Below are positions 1 through 11,078 of a stretch of 51,395 nucleotides of DNA, one piece after another (the stretch's first letter is position 1; the number at the start of each line of letters is the position of its first letter). The notes beneath the pieces are model-generated. The model was not told the origin of the DNA. It did no database searches and was given only the letters and a program-made list of their open reading frames with translations. This stretch comes from Multifurca ochricompacta. Taxonomy: Eukaryota > Basidiomycota > Agaricomycetes > Russulales > Russulaceae. The translations under genes and the position numbers were made by a program. The stretch is from positions 1 through 51,395 of the forward strand of contig WTXG01000253.1 in the NCBI GenBank assembly GCA_022496185.1. The letters run 5' to 3'.

Positions 1-1
1 G

Positions 2-1231
2 CATCAAAAGGCCAAACACTTCAAATGTGGCATGTGTCCCGTCGTCTGAACACTGCTGGTGGTCTCGCAGTTCACATACAACAGGTCCACAAGCTTGAGC
101 CAGAAAAGTGCGCAATCAGCCCTCTCTTACATCTCTTCTTATCTCTTTCTTCCAGCCTTCCTCGTATCGAGAACGCTCTTCCCGGACGCGATGGATATGA
201 GGTTGAGATATTCGGTATGGAAGGTATCCCCGTCCCAGATGTCGCAGATTATAAGCGCCGTAAGGAAATCGAGCTCGGCTTAACTGCCGGTTCCATCACC
301 CAACCGCAGGCGAAACGACCAAAGACTGAGAGCCGTACCCTTTCTGAGGACGAGCTCCGTGCTCAACTCGAAGCACACAAGGCCCATGGGGGCACACGAA
401 ACCCTGCTCCTGCAGCAGCAGATACAAACCAGAGCTCTGTGTATGCCGCCACCCCACAAACATATGTGACTTCCACTGCGCCAAATCCTCCAGTACCAAT
501 TCCCCCATTGCCGATGATGCATCCAGGTGCGCCTCCCGCCTTCCCTGGCATGCCACCGCCTCCCGGCGCTTTCCCAGGAGCACCTCCCTTCCCGCCCTCC
601 ATACCAGGCATGCCAGGCTTGCCACCCGGGTACGTCTTCTCTCACCTTGTCGTATTCGTACCAATTTTGCTAACCGACTCTCAGGCCCCCTCCACCTGGC
701 TTCCCTGTCCTACCGGGTTCCCCCCTCCTCCAGGCATGATGCCTCCCTTCCCTCCACCGCCCGGTATGCTCTCACCATTCCCTCCGCATGGTATAACTCC
801 ACCTTTTCCGCTACCGTCTATGACGCCACCTGTCATTCCGAGCTCAACACCCGCTCCGCCCTCATTATCCGTAACGCCAACTCCCGTACCGGGCCAGCCC
901 ACGATCCCGCCGCCGCTGACGCTGCCGAATCCAGCGCTTGCTCAGACCAACCCCGAGCTGAAGAAGAGGACGGTGCTCAAGTATTCTGAACCGAACTTTT
1001 CCCCGGTAATTTATCTCTCATCTTCTTCACGTATTGGTTAGGTTACTAATTTTGACTTTACTCTTCCAGGACGAGGTCCGTGGCCGGCATCCGAAATATT
1101 ACGTTGCTAAAGACACGTCTTCATCTACTCCTGAGGCAAAAGCTGACGCCGCACCCGAGGCCGGGGCAGCGGTCGCTGCTCCAGAAGAGGCGCGCGGGAA
1201 GAAGCGCGCACGCGCAGAGGATTTCTTGTAG
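2..1231 (+). CDS. BuGZ/ZNF207-like zinc-finger protein, 5'-truncated
   Basis: The first codons read HQKAKHFKCGMCP in frame 2, then RRLNTAGGLAVHIQQVHKLE in frame 1. This is the second C2H2 finger of the ZNF207/BuGZ family, followed by the hallmark 'ENALPGRDGYEVEIFGMEGI' block. The middle is a low-complexity Pro/Gly/Met region. The C-terminal NFSPDEVRGRHPKYY stretch resembles the Bub3-binding GLEBS motif. BuGZ proteins bind Bub3 and microtubules at kinetochores; that role is inferred from family. Introns at about 108-155, 630-684 and 1006-1069 have GT-AG ends. Two single-base frame breaks are visible: at the CCC run 38-40 (CCCC would keep frame) and just after the 630-684 intron. The start codon lies outside the window. 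Confidence 0.82.
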
Positions 1232-1960
1232 TTCACCTGATGGCCCCGAAGAAGGCTGGAGGGTGGGAAGGAGAAATGGAAGATTAGAGAAGGAGGCGGA
1301 GGCTTACCAGTCCGTCCCTCTGCTCGTGCCTTTTGTTCTAGCCGAAATCATTGCTCATCTTCCATTTCGAGGCTGGGAAACTCTAGAGATGGTGCTGGCA
1401 TATTTGTCGACGGTATTAATGCCGGTGCGGGTCTTTTTCCTTTGTTTTTCCTTTTATTCTTTTCTTCTCTTGTGAGTGAAGTTTTATGATGTCTGTGTCG
1501 AAATATGTACGGTCGGTCCTTTGTTTTTTCCTTACTTGTGCTCATGTCCTCTGCCGAACGACGGATCACAAGGTTCGTGAAAAGTATGAATGAGACAATC
1601 TGACATTACATTGCATGTTCTCTGGGTTATAGCTAGTCCCCTGTCTGCAATTTTCAGCGCTATGCATAAGAGATGGTAAGTTGATCATTAAATTGTGTAA
1701 TTTTGGTATATATTAGAATTGGGCGCGGCCGTCACTAAAGGTGACAGACAAAAGGCGGACACCCTGAGCACCGAGTGCGTGAGCTATTGCTGATTGACTG
1801 CATAATGCATTGGGCTGAAGCGCATCCCTTTTATTCCTTCCTTCTTCCTTCCTTTTATCTATCAATCAATATCAAACAACACGTAGTATCAAATCCCCTC
1901 ACCACCGGCCCCACATTAACAACAAAGTGCAGTAACGAGTAGTCGACTTGTATTATTGTC
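1232..1960. other. Intergenic, no gene seen
   Basis: This is AT-rich spacer between the BuGZ-like stop and the tRNA. It should contain the 3' UTR of the BuGZ-like gene. I see no coding pattern or further RNA gene. Confidence 0.6.
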
Positions 1961-2034
1961 GGTTCGATGGCGTAGTTGGTTATCGCATCTGTCTAACACA
2001 CAGAAGGTCCCCGGTTCGAACCCGGGTCGAACCA
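1961..2034 (+). tRNA. tRNA-Val (anticodon AAC), intronless
   Basis: The cloverleaf folds completely by eye. The acceptor stem GGTTCGA pairs with TCGAACC. The D stem GCG/CGC encloses a TAGTTGGTTAT loop. The anticodon stem TCTGT/ACAGA carries the 7-nt loop CTAACAC, so the anticodon is AAC (valine). The T stem CCCGG/CCGGG carries TTCGAAC. The discriminator base is A and no CCA is encoded, as expected for a eukaryotic nuclear tRNA. Internal Pol III promoter boxes are present: A box around 1968-1979 and B box GGTTCGAACCC at 2013-2023. Confidence 0.95.
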
Positions 2035-2044
2035 TTATTTTTTG
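2035..2044 (+). terminator. RNA polymerase III T-run terminator
   Basis: A run of seven Ts (about 2037-2043) follows the tRNA 3' end within a few bases, as expected for Pol III termination. Confidence 0.8.
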
Positions 2045-2358
2045 GCTGGCTACTAACTACCCTCTCGCGTGTTTCTTTCTCGTACCTTGAGCCTTAATTA
2101 TTTGTTTCTTGTTTCTTTTCAATTTGAATTTGCTTATTTTGTGCAGTCGAGCGAGCCTATTTTATTTATTGCCTCGCTCTCTACTTTCTGCCCCCAGATA
2201 CGCGCGCAACACGGGCACTGATAAGGTAATGTGAACAGTCGCGTTAGATCCCTCTATATCCGTATACACTGTATGCAAGGTAACAAAAACACAAATTTAA
2301 AAAAAAGGAGATAGAACACCTGGAGAGGAGTCCCTCAACTTGAGCAAGGCAGACAATT

Positions 2359-4414
2359 CTATACTTTTCCTCTCCATCCACCCAAGGCGAAGTACCGGGT
2401 TATTACCAATAGCACCACGGCAATCACAACCGAAACCCCTGCAGCAAAGAGAGGGAGAGGGAGAGGGAGAGGGAGAGGGAGGGAGGGGGATCAATCTCAA
2501 CAATTTATCTGCAGTGCTGACTGGCTTACCTGCATAAATCCCAACGGCTGTATACCCTGCCGTAGCGTGATTGATAGCACCAGATATCGGCGGACCCGCC
2601 AGCGCACCAAAAGAGAGTATGGTGAAGTACATCCCCGTGCGACGCCCGATGTCCGTACTATCGCCGAGCGCCATCATCGGCACGCCGATAAGTCCCACGA
2701 AAGCGCCTGAAGAAGCGCCATAGAGTAGCGCGAGAGTGACGAGCGCTCCTGTCCCGCGCAGGTGTGGCCAGAGGATGGTCAGTATGCCCGCGAGGAACGT
2801 AGCGGGTACCATGACGTTTATCGCACCTGTTCATATATGGTAGAATGGTAGTGGTGAGAAGGTGCTGGACTGGAGCTTCGGGAGGTGGGGGGAGGGGGAG
2901 GGAGGAGGTTAACTTACCTACTCGGTCGGCGAGGATGCCGCTGGTAAGGCGGCCGACGGCTGAACCTGCGTTAGCGATTGAGACTAGGTAGAAGGAAAGG
3001 TGCTCCGGGACGTCTTGCGATGGCGCACTTTCGTCGATAAAGGTGAGCACTGTGAGTCAGGTCAGTTGATCTTTTTCTTTTTCTATTTTTTCTTTTTTTT
3101 CCCTCTTAAACGGAGAGGGTGTTGCTGTGTGCTTACTGCTGCTTTTAAACTGACCTGTGTAAAGCCCGAGAAAGGCAACAAACCCAGCTACTGTATAGAC
3201 AGAATAGGCGGGCGACCTAAACTGCTTCAGGTTGAACAACCCTCCGGAGGCGACAACCGGCGGTAGTCTGCGTTCTAGCGTCTGAAACTCTCTCGTCAAA
3301 TTGTGCGTTTCGCTAACTTGTGTATGCAATCCGGTGTGCGTACCAAGGTAGTAATTCCCAGACTAGACATCAAGACGAATGCGATAATTCTCATTGACCA
3401 TTTGAACCTACAGACAGTCATCTTAACCGATTAAGGTCGTAGCTTACGATTTGCGCGTACCCTACTGTGGCATTCAAGTTGCGGAACGCGATCGGGAGCA
3501 CTGTGCCCCCTATAGACGAGGCAAAGGCAACAACTCCCATAGCCGTAGACCGCCTCTTTTTGAACCAATGGGCTACGACGCTCATCACAGGTCCAAATAT
3601 GAGACCACATGAAATCTGAGAACGAAAAAATGGTTTGCAAACTAGTTACTGAAGGAAAAGCGTATTGGAAACTGACACCAACTCCAAAGCCTTGACAGAG
3701 CAGAAATTGCCAGTACTTTTGGCATTCTGCGATGAGGAAAGTGCACAGGACAAGATTTATCGATGCGAGGATCAGAGGACCACGAAGATAGCCGATATCG
3801 AATAGGCGACCAGAGATGAGCGCTGGGAAGAATACCAAAGCATACTGATTCAAATTTGTCAATTCCATTTGGGCGGTTACAACGACCCATTAACCTAAAC
3901 ACTTACTTGCATGGACCCTATCCAGGCGCTTTAAGATGACTACATTGACAAAATGTTTGGAGCAACAAATAATAATATGACGTACATGGTAGAAGGTGAG
4001 GTTCCTTTCAATAAGACGTTCTGATAATGATCTTGAAAAACCTGGTATAGTATGCGCACGGTACGATCAGCATTCTGAAGCACTGAGCCTGAGCCTGAGC
4101 CTGATGAACTACTTACACCCCAGGAATTCACGTAGCCAAATCTGCGTGCAATATCATCAGCTCCTTGAAAGATGGATGTTAAGTGAGACACACGGAGGCG
4201 CTCACGTTGAAAAGGCAGCGCATGCGGCCTTGGTCATATGTTATCGTCGACCACATGAAGAAAGGATGTGTAAGGGACGCACCCCGAATACCACGAGCCA
4301 AGCCCGTAGGCCGCCGTCAGGAAAGTCGTCCTGAGCGTGTCTGTGGTAGTCAGAGTCTCGTGGAGGAACTGGAGCTTCTGCACCCTCCTTCTCCTTCTTC
4401 TGTGGATATGACAT
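2359..4414 (-). CDS. Monocarboxylate-type MFS transporter (MCH family)
   Basis: A plasma-membrane 12-TM transporter of the fungal monocarboxylate/riboflavin (MCH) family; the substrate cannot be read from sequence. The family signature FPDGGLRAWLVVFG is at residues about 31-44. It is followed by the family-typical STFGYVNSWGVFQ, WIGSMQYALVFFPAL, GLIFGPVMSVVAHWFKKRRS and SGILADRVG segments. The exons (4414-4283, 4228-4206, 4141-4117, 4041-3986, 3928-3907, 3844-3677, 3615-3461, 3407-3344, 3281-3155, 3049-2918, 2826-2530, 2438-2359) sum to 1281 nt with no stop, giving 426 aa. Three coding exons are only 22-25 nt. An ATG at 4480 is in frame and could add 22 residues; I prefer 4414 because the extra residues look unlike the family. 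Intron 11 carries a GGGAGA microsatellite. Confidence 0.88.
2447..2490. repeat. GAGGGA microsatellite inside an intron
   Basis: About five to six copies of a 6-bp purine unit (GGGAGA on the plus strand), then GGGAGGGAGGGGG. It lies in the last intron of the MFS transporter and forms that intron's polypyrimidine tract on the coding strand. Confidence 0.85.
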
Positions 4415-5085
4415 CGGCGCATCTCGTAGTAAAGAGCGATCGAGAGAGTGAGATTTACGAGTTTCGTGCCCAAGGACCATACTGGCAGAGCGTCCCTAAG
4501 CTATAGCTAGAAGAAAGAGATTATTATCTAGGACCAAAAAAGAAGATTTCACTCTTCATGATTGGGGCCAGTTTATTAATTTATTTATAAACCCAAATGG
4601 TGTAAATGCTGCTGCAGTTCCTGGCCGGAATATTGATATAGCGTTCTGAGTCATTTATGATCGATTGAACCAACGACACGAGGAGCTTCAAGTTTGGTAA
4701 GTCCGGGTTTACGGGTCGCCGCCTCTACTTTCGATTTCGATGATTGGGATGAGCTTTGAGCTTTGGTCACTTGTTCGACGGCTTCTTAATCCGATACTGT
4801 CGGGATTGAAGATTCCCTACCCCCAGTTCAATTTATATCACCTGAGAGAGCATCTTATTATGCCCAGAACTTCAACGCAAGGCTATCAGACCTCGGTTCA
4901 ATGGTGTCAACTTAATAGTCTTGTCATCATGGATGTATGTCAGGCACGGATTTGGGGGTATCTAATGGTCTCAAGACACCTTCCTCCATCGATGCCTCTT
5001 GATATCTTCACCCTGCAACGTGGAGCAGTCACACCCTAAATATCTCGGTTCGCCAAAACAAAACAAAAAAAGTATCAGACCTTAC

Positions 5086-5245
5086 CTGGACTCTCTAAGG
5101 AAGCGAACTTTTGTCTCCTTGGACATCGTCAGCACGTCGTCGCCGTCGTGCAAGTCGATCGCCACATCCTCTTTCTTCCGCAACCTGACCATGACCATGT
5201 TTGTGTCCTTGTTATGGTGTACGATCCATCCTGCTCAACCCGGAT
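5086..5245 (-). pseudogene. Short coding-like remnant, unidentified
   Basis: On the minus strand one frame reads WIVHHNKDTNMVMVRLRKKE, then DVAIDLHDGDDVLTMSKETK. It ends at an AG-GTAAGG donor near 5086, with a possible acceptor TTGCAG downstream. Composition looks protein-like (charged, amphipathic), but I recognise no family, start codon or continuation. It may be the leftover exon of a lost gene or chance. Confidence 0.25.
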
Positions 5246-6486
5246 GAGCAACCCGTTTTGGACAAGGAGCAGGTCATACAAAGGCTGAGACTCTTCTCAA
5301 CCTGAATTTGGTCTTGGAAAATGGAGATGCTTTCTGTCAAGTGCAGCAAGGTCGTTGAAAAAGTTGGATATTCGAATGTTGTAATGGTCTCCCGTAAAAT
5401 ATTGAAATTTTATGCCTCTCCTTCCCTATGATGTAGTTCAAAATTCGTCCTGTTTTTAAATAGTCCATATGTTCTGCAACAACTTCCTCTTCGCAGCGCA
5501 TTTATGCTCTAGAAACTTCACGACCATTTAAACCCAGATTTCTTCAACTGTGCTCTGGAGAGCTGGATTGCCTAGCGCTGCACCCCGATTACTTCATAGC
5601 GGATCTAGATCATAGATCATACGCATTCTTCACCTGAAATACTACCGTGGCACTTTGTAGACCCCTGTTGTTAACAAAAGCGTGTTACCCCCAACATCTT
5701 GGTAAACCACCGCGAAAATATAAGGCGATTTCAACTCGTGGAGTGGTTGGTGTTGTCTTATGCAGATCTCTGTACGCCGGGTCGCAAGGGTGCTGTCGTC
5801 GGAACATCGAAACACGAACAAAAAGATGGGGGAAAAAAGTTCCTAGTGATCATGATGCTGGCCCGCGGGGGATAGTAACAGAGAATAGCCTGCGTTGCAG
5901 AGCAGTTGGATAGGTAATGCGATGGCACAGCATCGTGAGCTGTCCTTCCCGGACCCTCAGAGTCGTAATGCCTAAGCGGTCTGGGTCCCATCCTGTGCGC
6001 TAAACTAAATGACGTTAGGTGTTGTCACATGGATGAACGAATATCACCGGTGGGTAACACAATTGGCACAGATTTGTTTTCATTTCAATCACTCAGGCTG
6101 TAGGGTTTTTCAGATGATAGACTCGTAGAAGTCCTGGACGTAAAACAAAGAATGGCACGAGTTTGCGCCCACGCCTATTAACTGACTGGGACAAGAAGAC
6201 AGAGGGCATTTTAACGAGTCTTGTGAATTCTTTTTCTTTTTGAGACTTCCAGACACACTAGGACACCCCGTCGCTGATGCACTTTACGTATCGGTAGTAT
6301 AAACGGCCGCAGAGAAGTGATGAGTTGTCCCAAATCAGTGACAATAAAAAGTTGAGAACCCTCTGTCCGGGGCGCGGCCCGAGTAAACAGGTGACTGCGC
6401 TTTAGTCGGGTATATCGGGTATGTATACATGAGGCACATGTGCACCAAAGTGCATGGCTGCCAGTGGGGGGGACCGGCAGAACTCC

Positions 6487-6556
6487 AAATTGCAGAAAAA
6501 GAATTGTCGATCATCTCCAAAATAAGGAATACCGCCGATGCTCGCATGAAGATAAG
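6487..6556. repeat. Short dispersed repeat, copy 1
   Basis: This segment (CCAAAATAAGGAATACC core, then GATGCTCGCA) matches about 10910-10972 with a few differences. On the minus strand both copies translate as ASIGGIPYFG(N/D)DR, so it may be a fragment of one old gene or element present twice. Confidence 0.6.
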
Positions 6557-6867
6557 TCACTTTCAGTAGTCAGCTACGAAGCGATAAATCGAGGGATGCA
6601 CATTGTGGGAATGCCGTACAGCGCACAGCATTCACTACGTCAGGACAGGGAAAGCACCTGAGGAAATCTCCGATGACATGGTGGGTGGTCGTCAAATGCC
6701 TCAAAATTGAGAATTCCCGTGATAAGCCCAGGACAAGAGGAAAGAGGACTTGCGCCGGCTGCCGACGTAGATGGTTGTTCCGAGGGCCACCCCGGTGTCT
6801 TTTCCATTGATGCTGGAAGACATTCTCCCAGAAAGCTCAAGACCTCTAACCAGAAGGTGACGACGCC

Positions 6868-7300
6868 GAATTAAAGACCAATGCGTATCATGATAGATGA
6901 GGCTATTATTAATAAACGCAGCTGAGGTTAGATAAGCGCTACCTAAACGGGTAGCAAGATAATTCAGTTGTGAATGGTCAAAACTATATATTAATTAGTC
7001 TTTACCTAAACGGGTAGCAAGATAACTACTCGAGTAATGTTAGCTATACGCGCGGCAAAGATAATCTAAGTAAATACTCACTTCAGTTGTGAATGGTCAA
7101 AACTGAAGTGTACAACACAGAAATAATGTCCTTAAATACTGTAAAGAGTGTGCTGTGCTATGGTCATAAAGGATTGTATCTTAATCATAAGTAATCATAA
7201 TAAACGAGTGGAATGTCAGTAAGTATATTACAATGTCCACTTAACTCCGTCTTGCACCGGCAACTCCGGTCACCTCTGATCCGGTCCGGCCAACTCTGTC
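6868..7300. repeat. Plavaka-end-like fragment
   Basis: It resembles 21740-22087, the right-hand end of the Plavaka-type element. Shared blocks include GGTCAAAACTATATATT, CTTTAC, a GTTAGCTA motif and a closing cluster of CCGGTC units near 7264-7300. The CTAAACGGGTAGCAAGATAA unit occurs twice inside it. No transposase coding sequence is attached. It is probably a terminal fragment or internally deleted relative of that element. Confidence 0.5.
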
Positions 7301-7314
7301 TCAAATGATCAGCG

Positions 7315-10260
7315 GTCAGAGCAACGATTGTTATTTAACTACTCCAAGAAGTCACATCTCTCCTGCTTGAAATCTACACATTTCTTGTAGTGCATTGGAG
7401 TATTGTACTGGTCAGTGAAGACTGAAACCTAGTAGATCTTGGTCCAAGCGAGTTCTCGTAATATTTACCGTGACCAAGGACTGCGTGCAGAGCTATTAGA
7501 AGTTTCACATGTGAGCAGGAGACCGCAGTGTAATCATAATGCTGTAACATTGTTGCCGCTTCAGCTGACAGTACTTGTTCCTGTTCCGAGTCCACCGGGG
7601 TGAGGCAACTTGAAGAGAAGAACGTATCGGAGGAAGAGGAGAGAAGGTTAGGCCCTCTGAGCACTGAAGATGTCTGATCCGGAGGATTGTCTTGCATTAT
7701 GATTCCACAGGTATGAGCCATCATCTTCGCCGAAAAGGACGCAGGGAGAAAAGCCGCGGATACGATGGAAGCAAAGGTGGCGAGGGAGTAATAACAGGTG
7801 GCCAAAGCGAGCATCACGACATTGCTGCAATGAGGCTATCACGAAGACTAAGGTAGTGTCTTCGATGACTCCCCACAGGATTAGCTCATGCCCACTTCAA
7901 GTTCGGATCTCACAAGAACAGGCCAGGAGGCTCGAAGAACCGGGATGTAGTTGACAAATAGCAATGTGGGTACATATGTGCTCGCTGTAAATGTTTCATC
8001 CCTTCCGCTAATGTTTTAAAACTAGTAGGGCAATCTCAGCGCTCGCATTCGCGTTCACCAGGTTGAATGCCGGAAGGTGAAAGAGAGAGGGGCAGGATGA
8101 TGCCACTGAAGATGCAACGAGTAAAGCTATAGGTGAATTGCGCAGCGCTCCATCAGAAACACCCTCGCAAAGGACGTGCGGTCTTACACAGAGCGCGGTA
8201 GTGGTTTGAAAGGTGCAAGAATCCAAATCCCCACTGGCAGAGTGTTCATCTGCCTCCTTTAAGCATTGTATTGCATAGTGCACTTGGAAATGCACAGCGG
8301 GGCATGTCAAGTCAAAGGCAATTCGTATTTATAAAGTTAACAAGCAGCTGTAGTAAGAATTAGTAGTTGTAAGAGAGAGCATGGCTTCATCACCGCCTAC
8401 CCGCTCTGCGCTCTAATCATCACAGTCTGCGTGCGTAGCCAAAGTTCCGTCTTGTCTCTTACTCTAAGCACTACATCCCCAAGCTTTTTCTCTCCAGCGC
8501 TAGCCTGTACATTGTCAATGTGCACTGTGGTATACTCTCATGCGGAAACAACGCCGACAACAACAACACGGGCACTGGAGAGTAGTTAAATTGAACCATC
8601 AATGGCATTTTCTACACTGTGTACCGTATCTTGTTCACGCGTTATGGAACTATTGAGAAACACATCAGCAAACCTGGGAGCCTCAAGTTACTCTGCTAAT
8701 TGAATACAAACTAATCCATTTCATACCTCTTCCTTTCCCTCCAGCTTTCCCAACGCAAATTCGAGAACCAACTTATCACGCTCCTTCGTGATCCATAAAT
8801 CATTTGGATCCATCTCTCTTGCCAACTCAGGGTTGAGTAGAGAAGTCGGATATCGTACTGGTCCAGAATTCAAATCCCCACCCCAATCAAAATCTACCAA
8901 CATTATATGTTCTGGGTTTGTCTTGCTGATGATCAAATTTGCATCTCGAAGGTCCCCATGCACCCATCCCTTTTCATGAAATCTGTTTACCAATCGCCTG
9001 AGATCAGCCGACCATGTCCAAGGTATTTTGATGAATAACGTTGCAGATCAGATTCTTCATTGTCGATCCATTCCATCACAACAACGTGCCACCCATCAGG
9101 AGCATTCCCATAGCCCAGTAGTTTGGGTGCATGACCTTCCTGTGCACAGAATTCATGAAGGTCTCGGAAGTATCGTTGTGTGAACTTGACGATGACCTTG
9201 TGTTTGTCTTCTGAGCCAGTGGCAGTTGCCATGTAGATGAACCGGTTTAGATATCGATTTCCACCTTCCCCTTGATATGCTTCTCTGTCAATCTGAAAGT
9301 TGAACATCCCAGGGCCAGGAATAGCAGGGACCTGATTGACATAAGGGAAATTACCTGGAAGTGAGCACTCCTGGGGATTGTCCTTATAGTTTTGTGTGTC
9401 TTGATTGATATGAATGCGAAGGATGCAAGCAGCTTCAAATGCCTTCAGCAGGTCCTGTCTGGCATTTCTGTTCCCATTCTCTATTGCCATGGGAAGGAGT
9501 GGTGTTAAAGACACTAGCCGTGTCGTGGTAGTAAATGTCAGTGCATAAAACCCAATGTGTGCCCTGAAAGGAGATTAGTCTACAGTGGAATTGTCACAGA
9601 AGGTTTAGATGCTCACCAACGACTACAATACCTAGTGCAGGGAAAAGGAAATTCTCTTCTAGATCCTGCAAGGCTTTTGCATAGAGTGACTGTGTATAAT
9701 ATGCAGCAAACTCTACTGATGGGTCACAACTGCTTGTCCCCAACTCATTCTTGATCTGAACTCCGACCTCAATGGTTCCTATTGGCCCAATGGCGTGACC
9801 ATCTGTTGAACGCTGCCCAGTAATAATTGAAGGTATGATTAAGGAATATGGTTTTTTTCCAAGATAAGATTCAAAAATGTCATTGAGGCAGTCCAGGGTC
9901 TTGGACTGGCGAGCTGATTCGGATTCATAAAAGATGGACATCTCACAGATAAAGTTGTCGATGGCCATTTCAAACTTGGGCTTGTTCGCGACGTGTTCCA
10001 AATTTGTGGAATCAGTGTGGATGCAATCCAGAAACTGCCCAAACCCATGGTACATGAGGGAGATTGGGGGAAGATCAGCGTCAACATTTGGACGGTCGTT
10101 TGCAATACGTTGATCGGGGTTTTTTTGCACTTGGCGCATGATATGAATGTTTCCAAGGCTAGATGGTGGATTAGTGACAAAAGGTCCTGATAGGAAGTCG
10201 GCTTGTTTGATCTTTCTTCTTTTTTGAGGCGGTTCCCGTGGAATCTCTGGCGTATTAGCT
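7315..10260. repeat. Segmental duplication, copy A
   Basis: This region matches about 26125-29540 in direct orientation. It covers the last two coding exons of the header-kinase gene, their 3' flank and a small zinc-finger-like gene. Identity is highest over exons 3-4 of the kinase gene. Copy B has roughly 500 bp of extra sequence near 26250-26770. Confidence 0.85.
7890..8600 (-). pseudogene. Decayed small zinc-finger-like gene (copy A)
   Basis: The copy-B counterpart (27274-27894) keeps one long frame. Copy A shares AVHFQVHYAIQCLKEADEHS, an intron-like GTAAG...TTCAG segment and the GIQPGERECE...GMKHL tail. It has a TAA where copy B has CAA and a TGA inside the putative finger. No function is assigned. 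Confidence 0.35.
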
Positions 10261-10682
10261 GAGCGTTATTATCTGAACGTTACTATCGAAAATATGATCA
10301 CAATTTGGTTAATGCTTGCCTGGTTCTATGTGAAGTATGAGTTGAACAGCATCTGGTGTGAGCCAAGAGGAATGCATGGACACTTTCTCTCCATGACCGA
10401 TTCGTCTAAGATCGTTGGCGCAACTCTGCACTCGCTCGGTCAGAGTCTCCTCTGGTTCGATATCAATGGGACCGGGCTAAAAGAGCTAGTTGTACGATTT
10501 TACGGTGACACGTAAAGATCACGAACCAATGATACGAGGGAAAGTTGACGGTAGCCAATGTTCTCCTTATCCAGATCAATCTTGAGCCTCTCCCACAAGG
10601 CGTTCACAGTAACAGTATTTTCTTGGATAGGAATAACCAGTAACATATTGAACCGCGGGACAAAGACTGGAAGTAGAGACAT
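8721..10682 (-). CDS. Header + protein-kinase-like fusion, copy A (frameshifted)
   Basis: Exons: 10682-10527, 10476-10320, 10246-9617 and 9563-8721. Exons 1-2 encode a ~104-residue N-terminal header starting MSLLPVFVPRFNMLLVIPIQ. Exon 3 begins with a basic PPQKRRKIK patch, a possible nuclear signal. Exon 4 encodes a kinase-like domain with VIVKF (Lys), HGDLRDANLIIS (catalytic loop) and VDFDWGG in place of DFG. The header-plus-kinase layout resembles Crinkler-type proteins of basidiomycetes by architecture only. Intron 2 uses a GC donor (CAG-GCAAGC), where copy B has GTAAGC. Two single-C losses relative to copy B break the frame: at the exon 4 start (9561-9564) and at about 9018 before the catalytic loop. 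It is either a recent pseudogene or a miscalled intact gene. Confidence 0.65.
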
Positions 10683-10894
10683 GCGGAAGCGATTTTTAAG
10701 GATGTAAGTATGTCTAACTGTAGCTAGCTGAGAGAAGAGAGAGAAAGGAGAAAGATTATTAGTCAGATAGGCCAACGTCGTCCCATCACATCTTTCCCAT
10801 CTTTCCCGTTTGCCTCCTCTTTTTTGTCTCGTTTTCGCCATCTCTTCCGTAGTCATGCCAAAGGCGTGGCATAGTTGGGGGGAGGGAACGAGCG

Positions 10895-10972
10895 AGACTC
10901 CAAACAAATTGCAAAAATCGATCATTTCCAAAATAAGGAATACCACCGATGCTCGCACGAAAAGATGAAAAG
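10895..10972. repeat. Short dispersed repeat, copy 2
   Basis: This is the second copy of the 6487-6556 repeat. It lies between the header-kinase copy A start and the broken end of the SOF1 remnant, so it may mark the junction where foreign sequence joined SOF1. Confidence 0.55.
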
Positions 10973-11078
10973 TGGCCATGATCATGGAGCTTGTCAAAGC
11001 CAAGATAAGGGGCGCCTTGAAAGGTGAAACCCAGGTTAGTAAGAAGAGTGCCTGTGTTCGATCGATATTGCCACGCAC

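Larger units (their letters stand above)
4415..6867. other. Gene-poor stretch at the island edge
   Basis: Apart from the short coding-like remnant near 5.1-5.2 kb and the short repeat near 6.5 kb, I see no gene with intron-exon logic. The first part holds the MFS 5' UTR and promoter. The remainder has frequent stops in all frames and probably consists of decayed sequence. Confidence 0.5.

Noticed and set aside
5955..6003. Possible second tRNA (GCCTAAGCGGTCTGGGTCCCATCC)
   Set aside because: No acceptor or T stem pairs with it and there is no B box.
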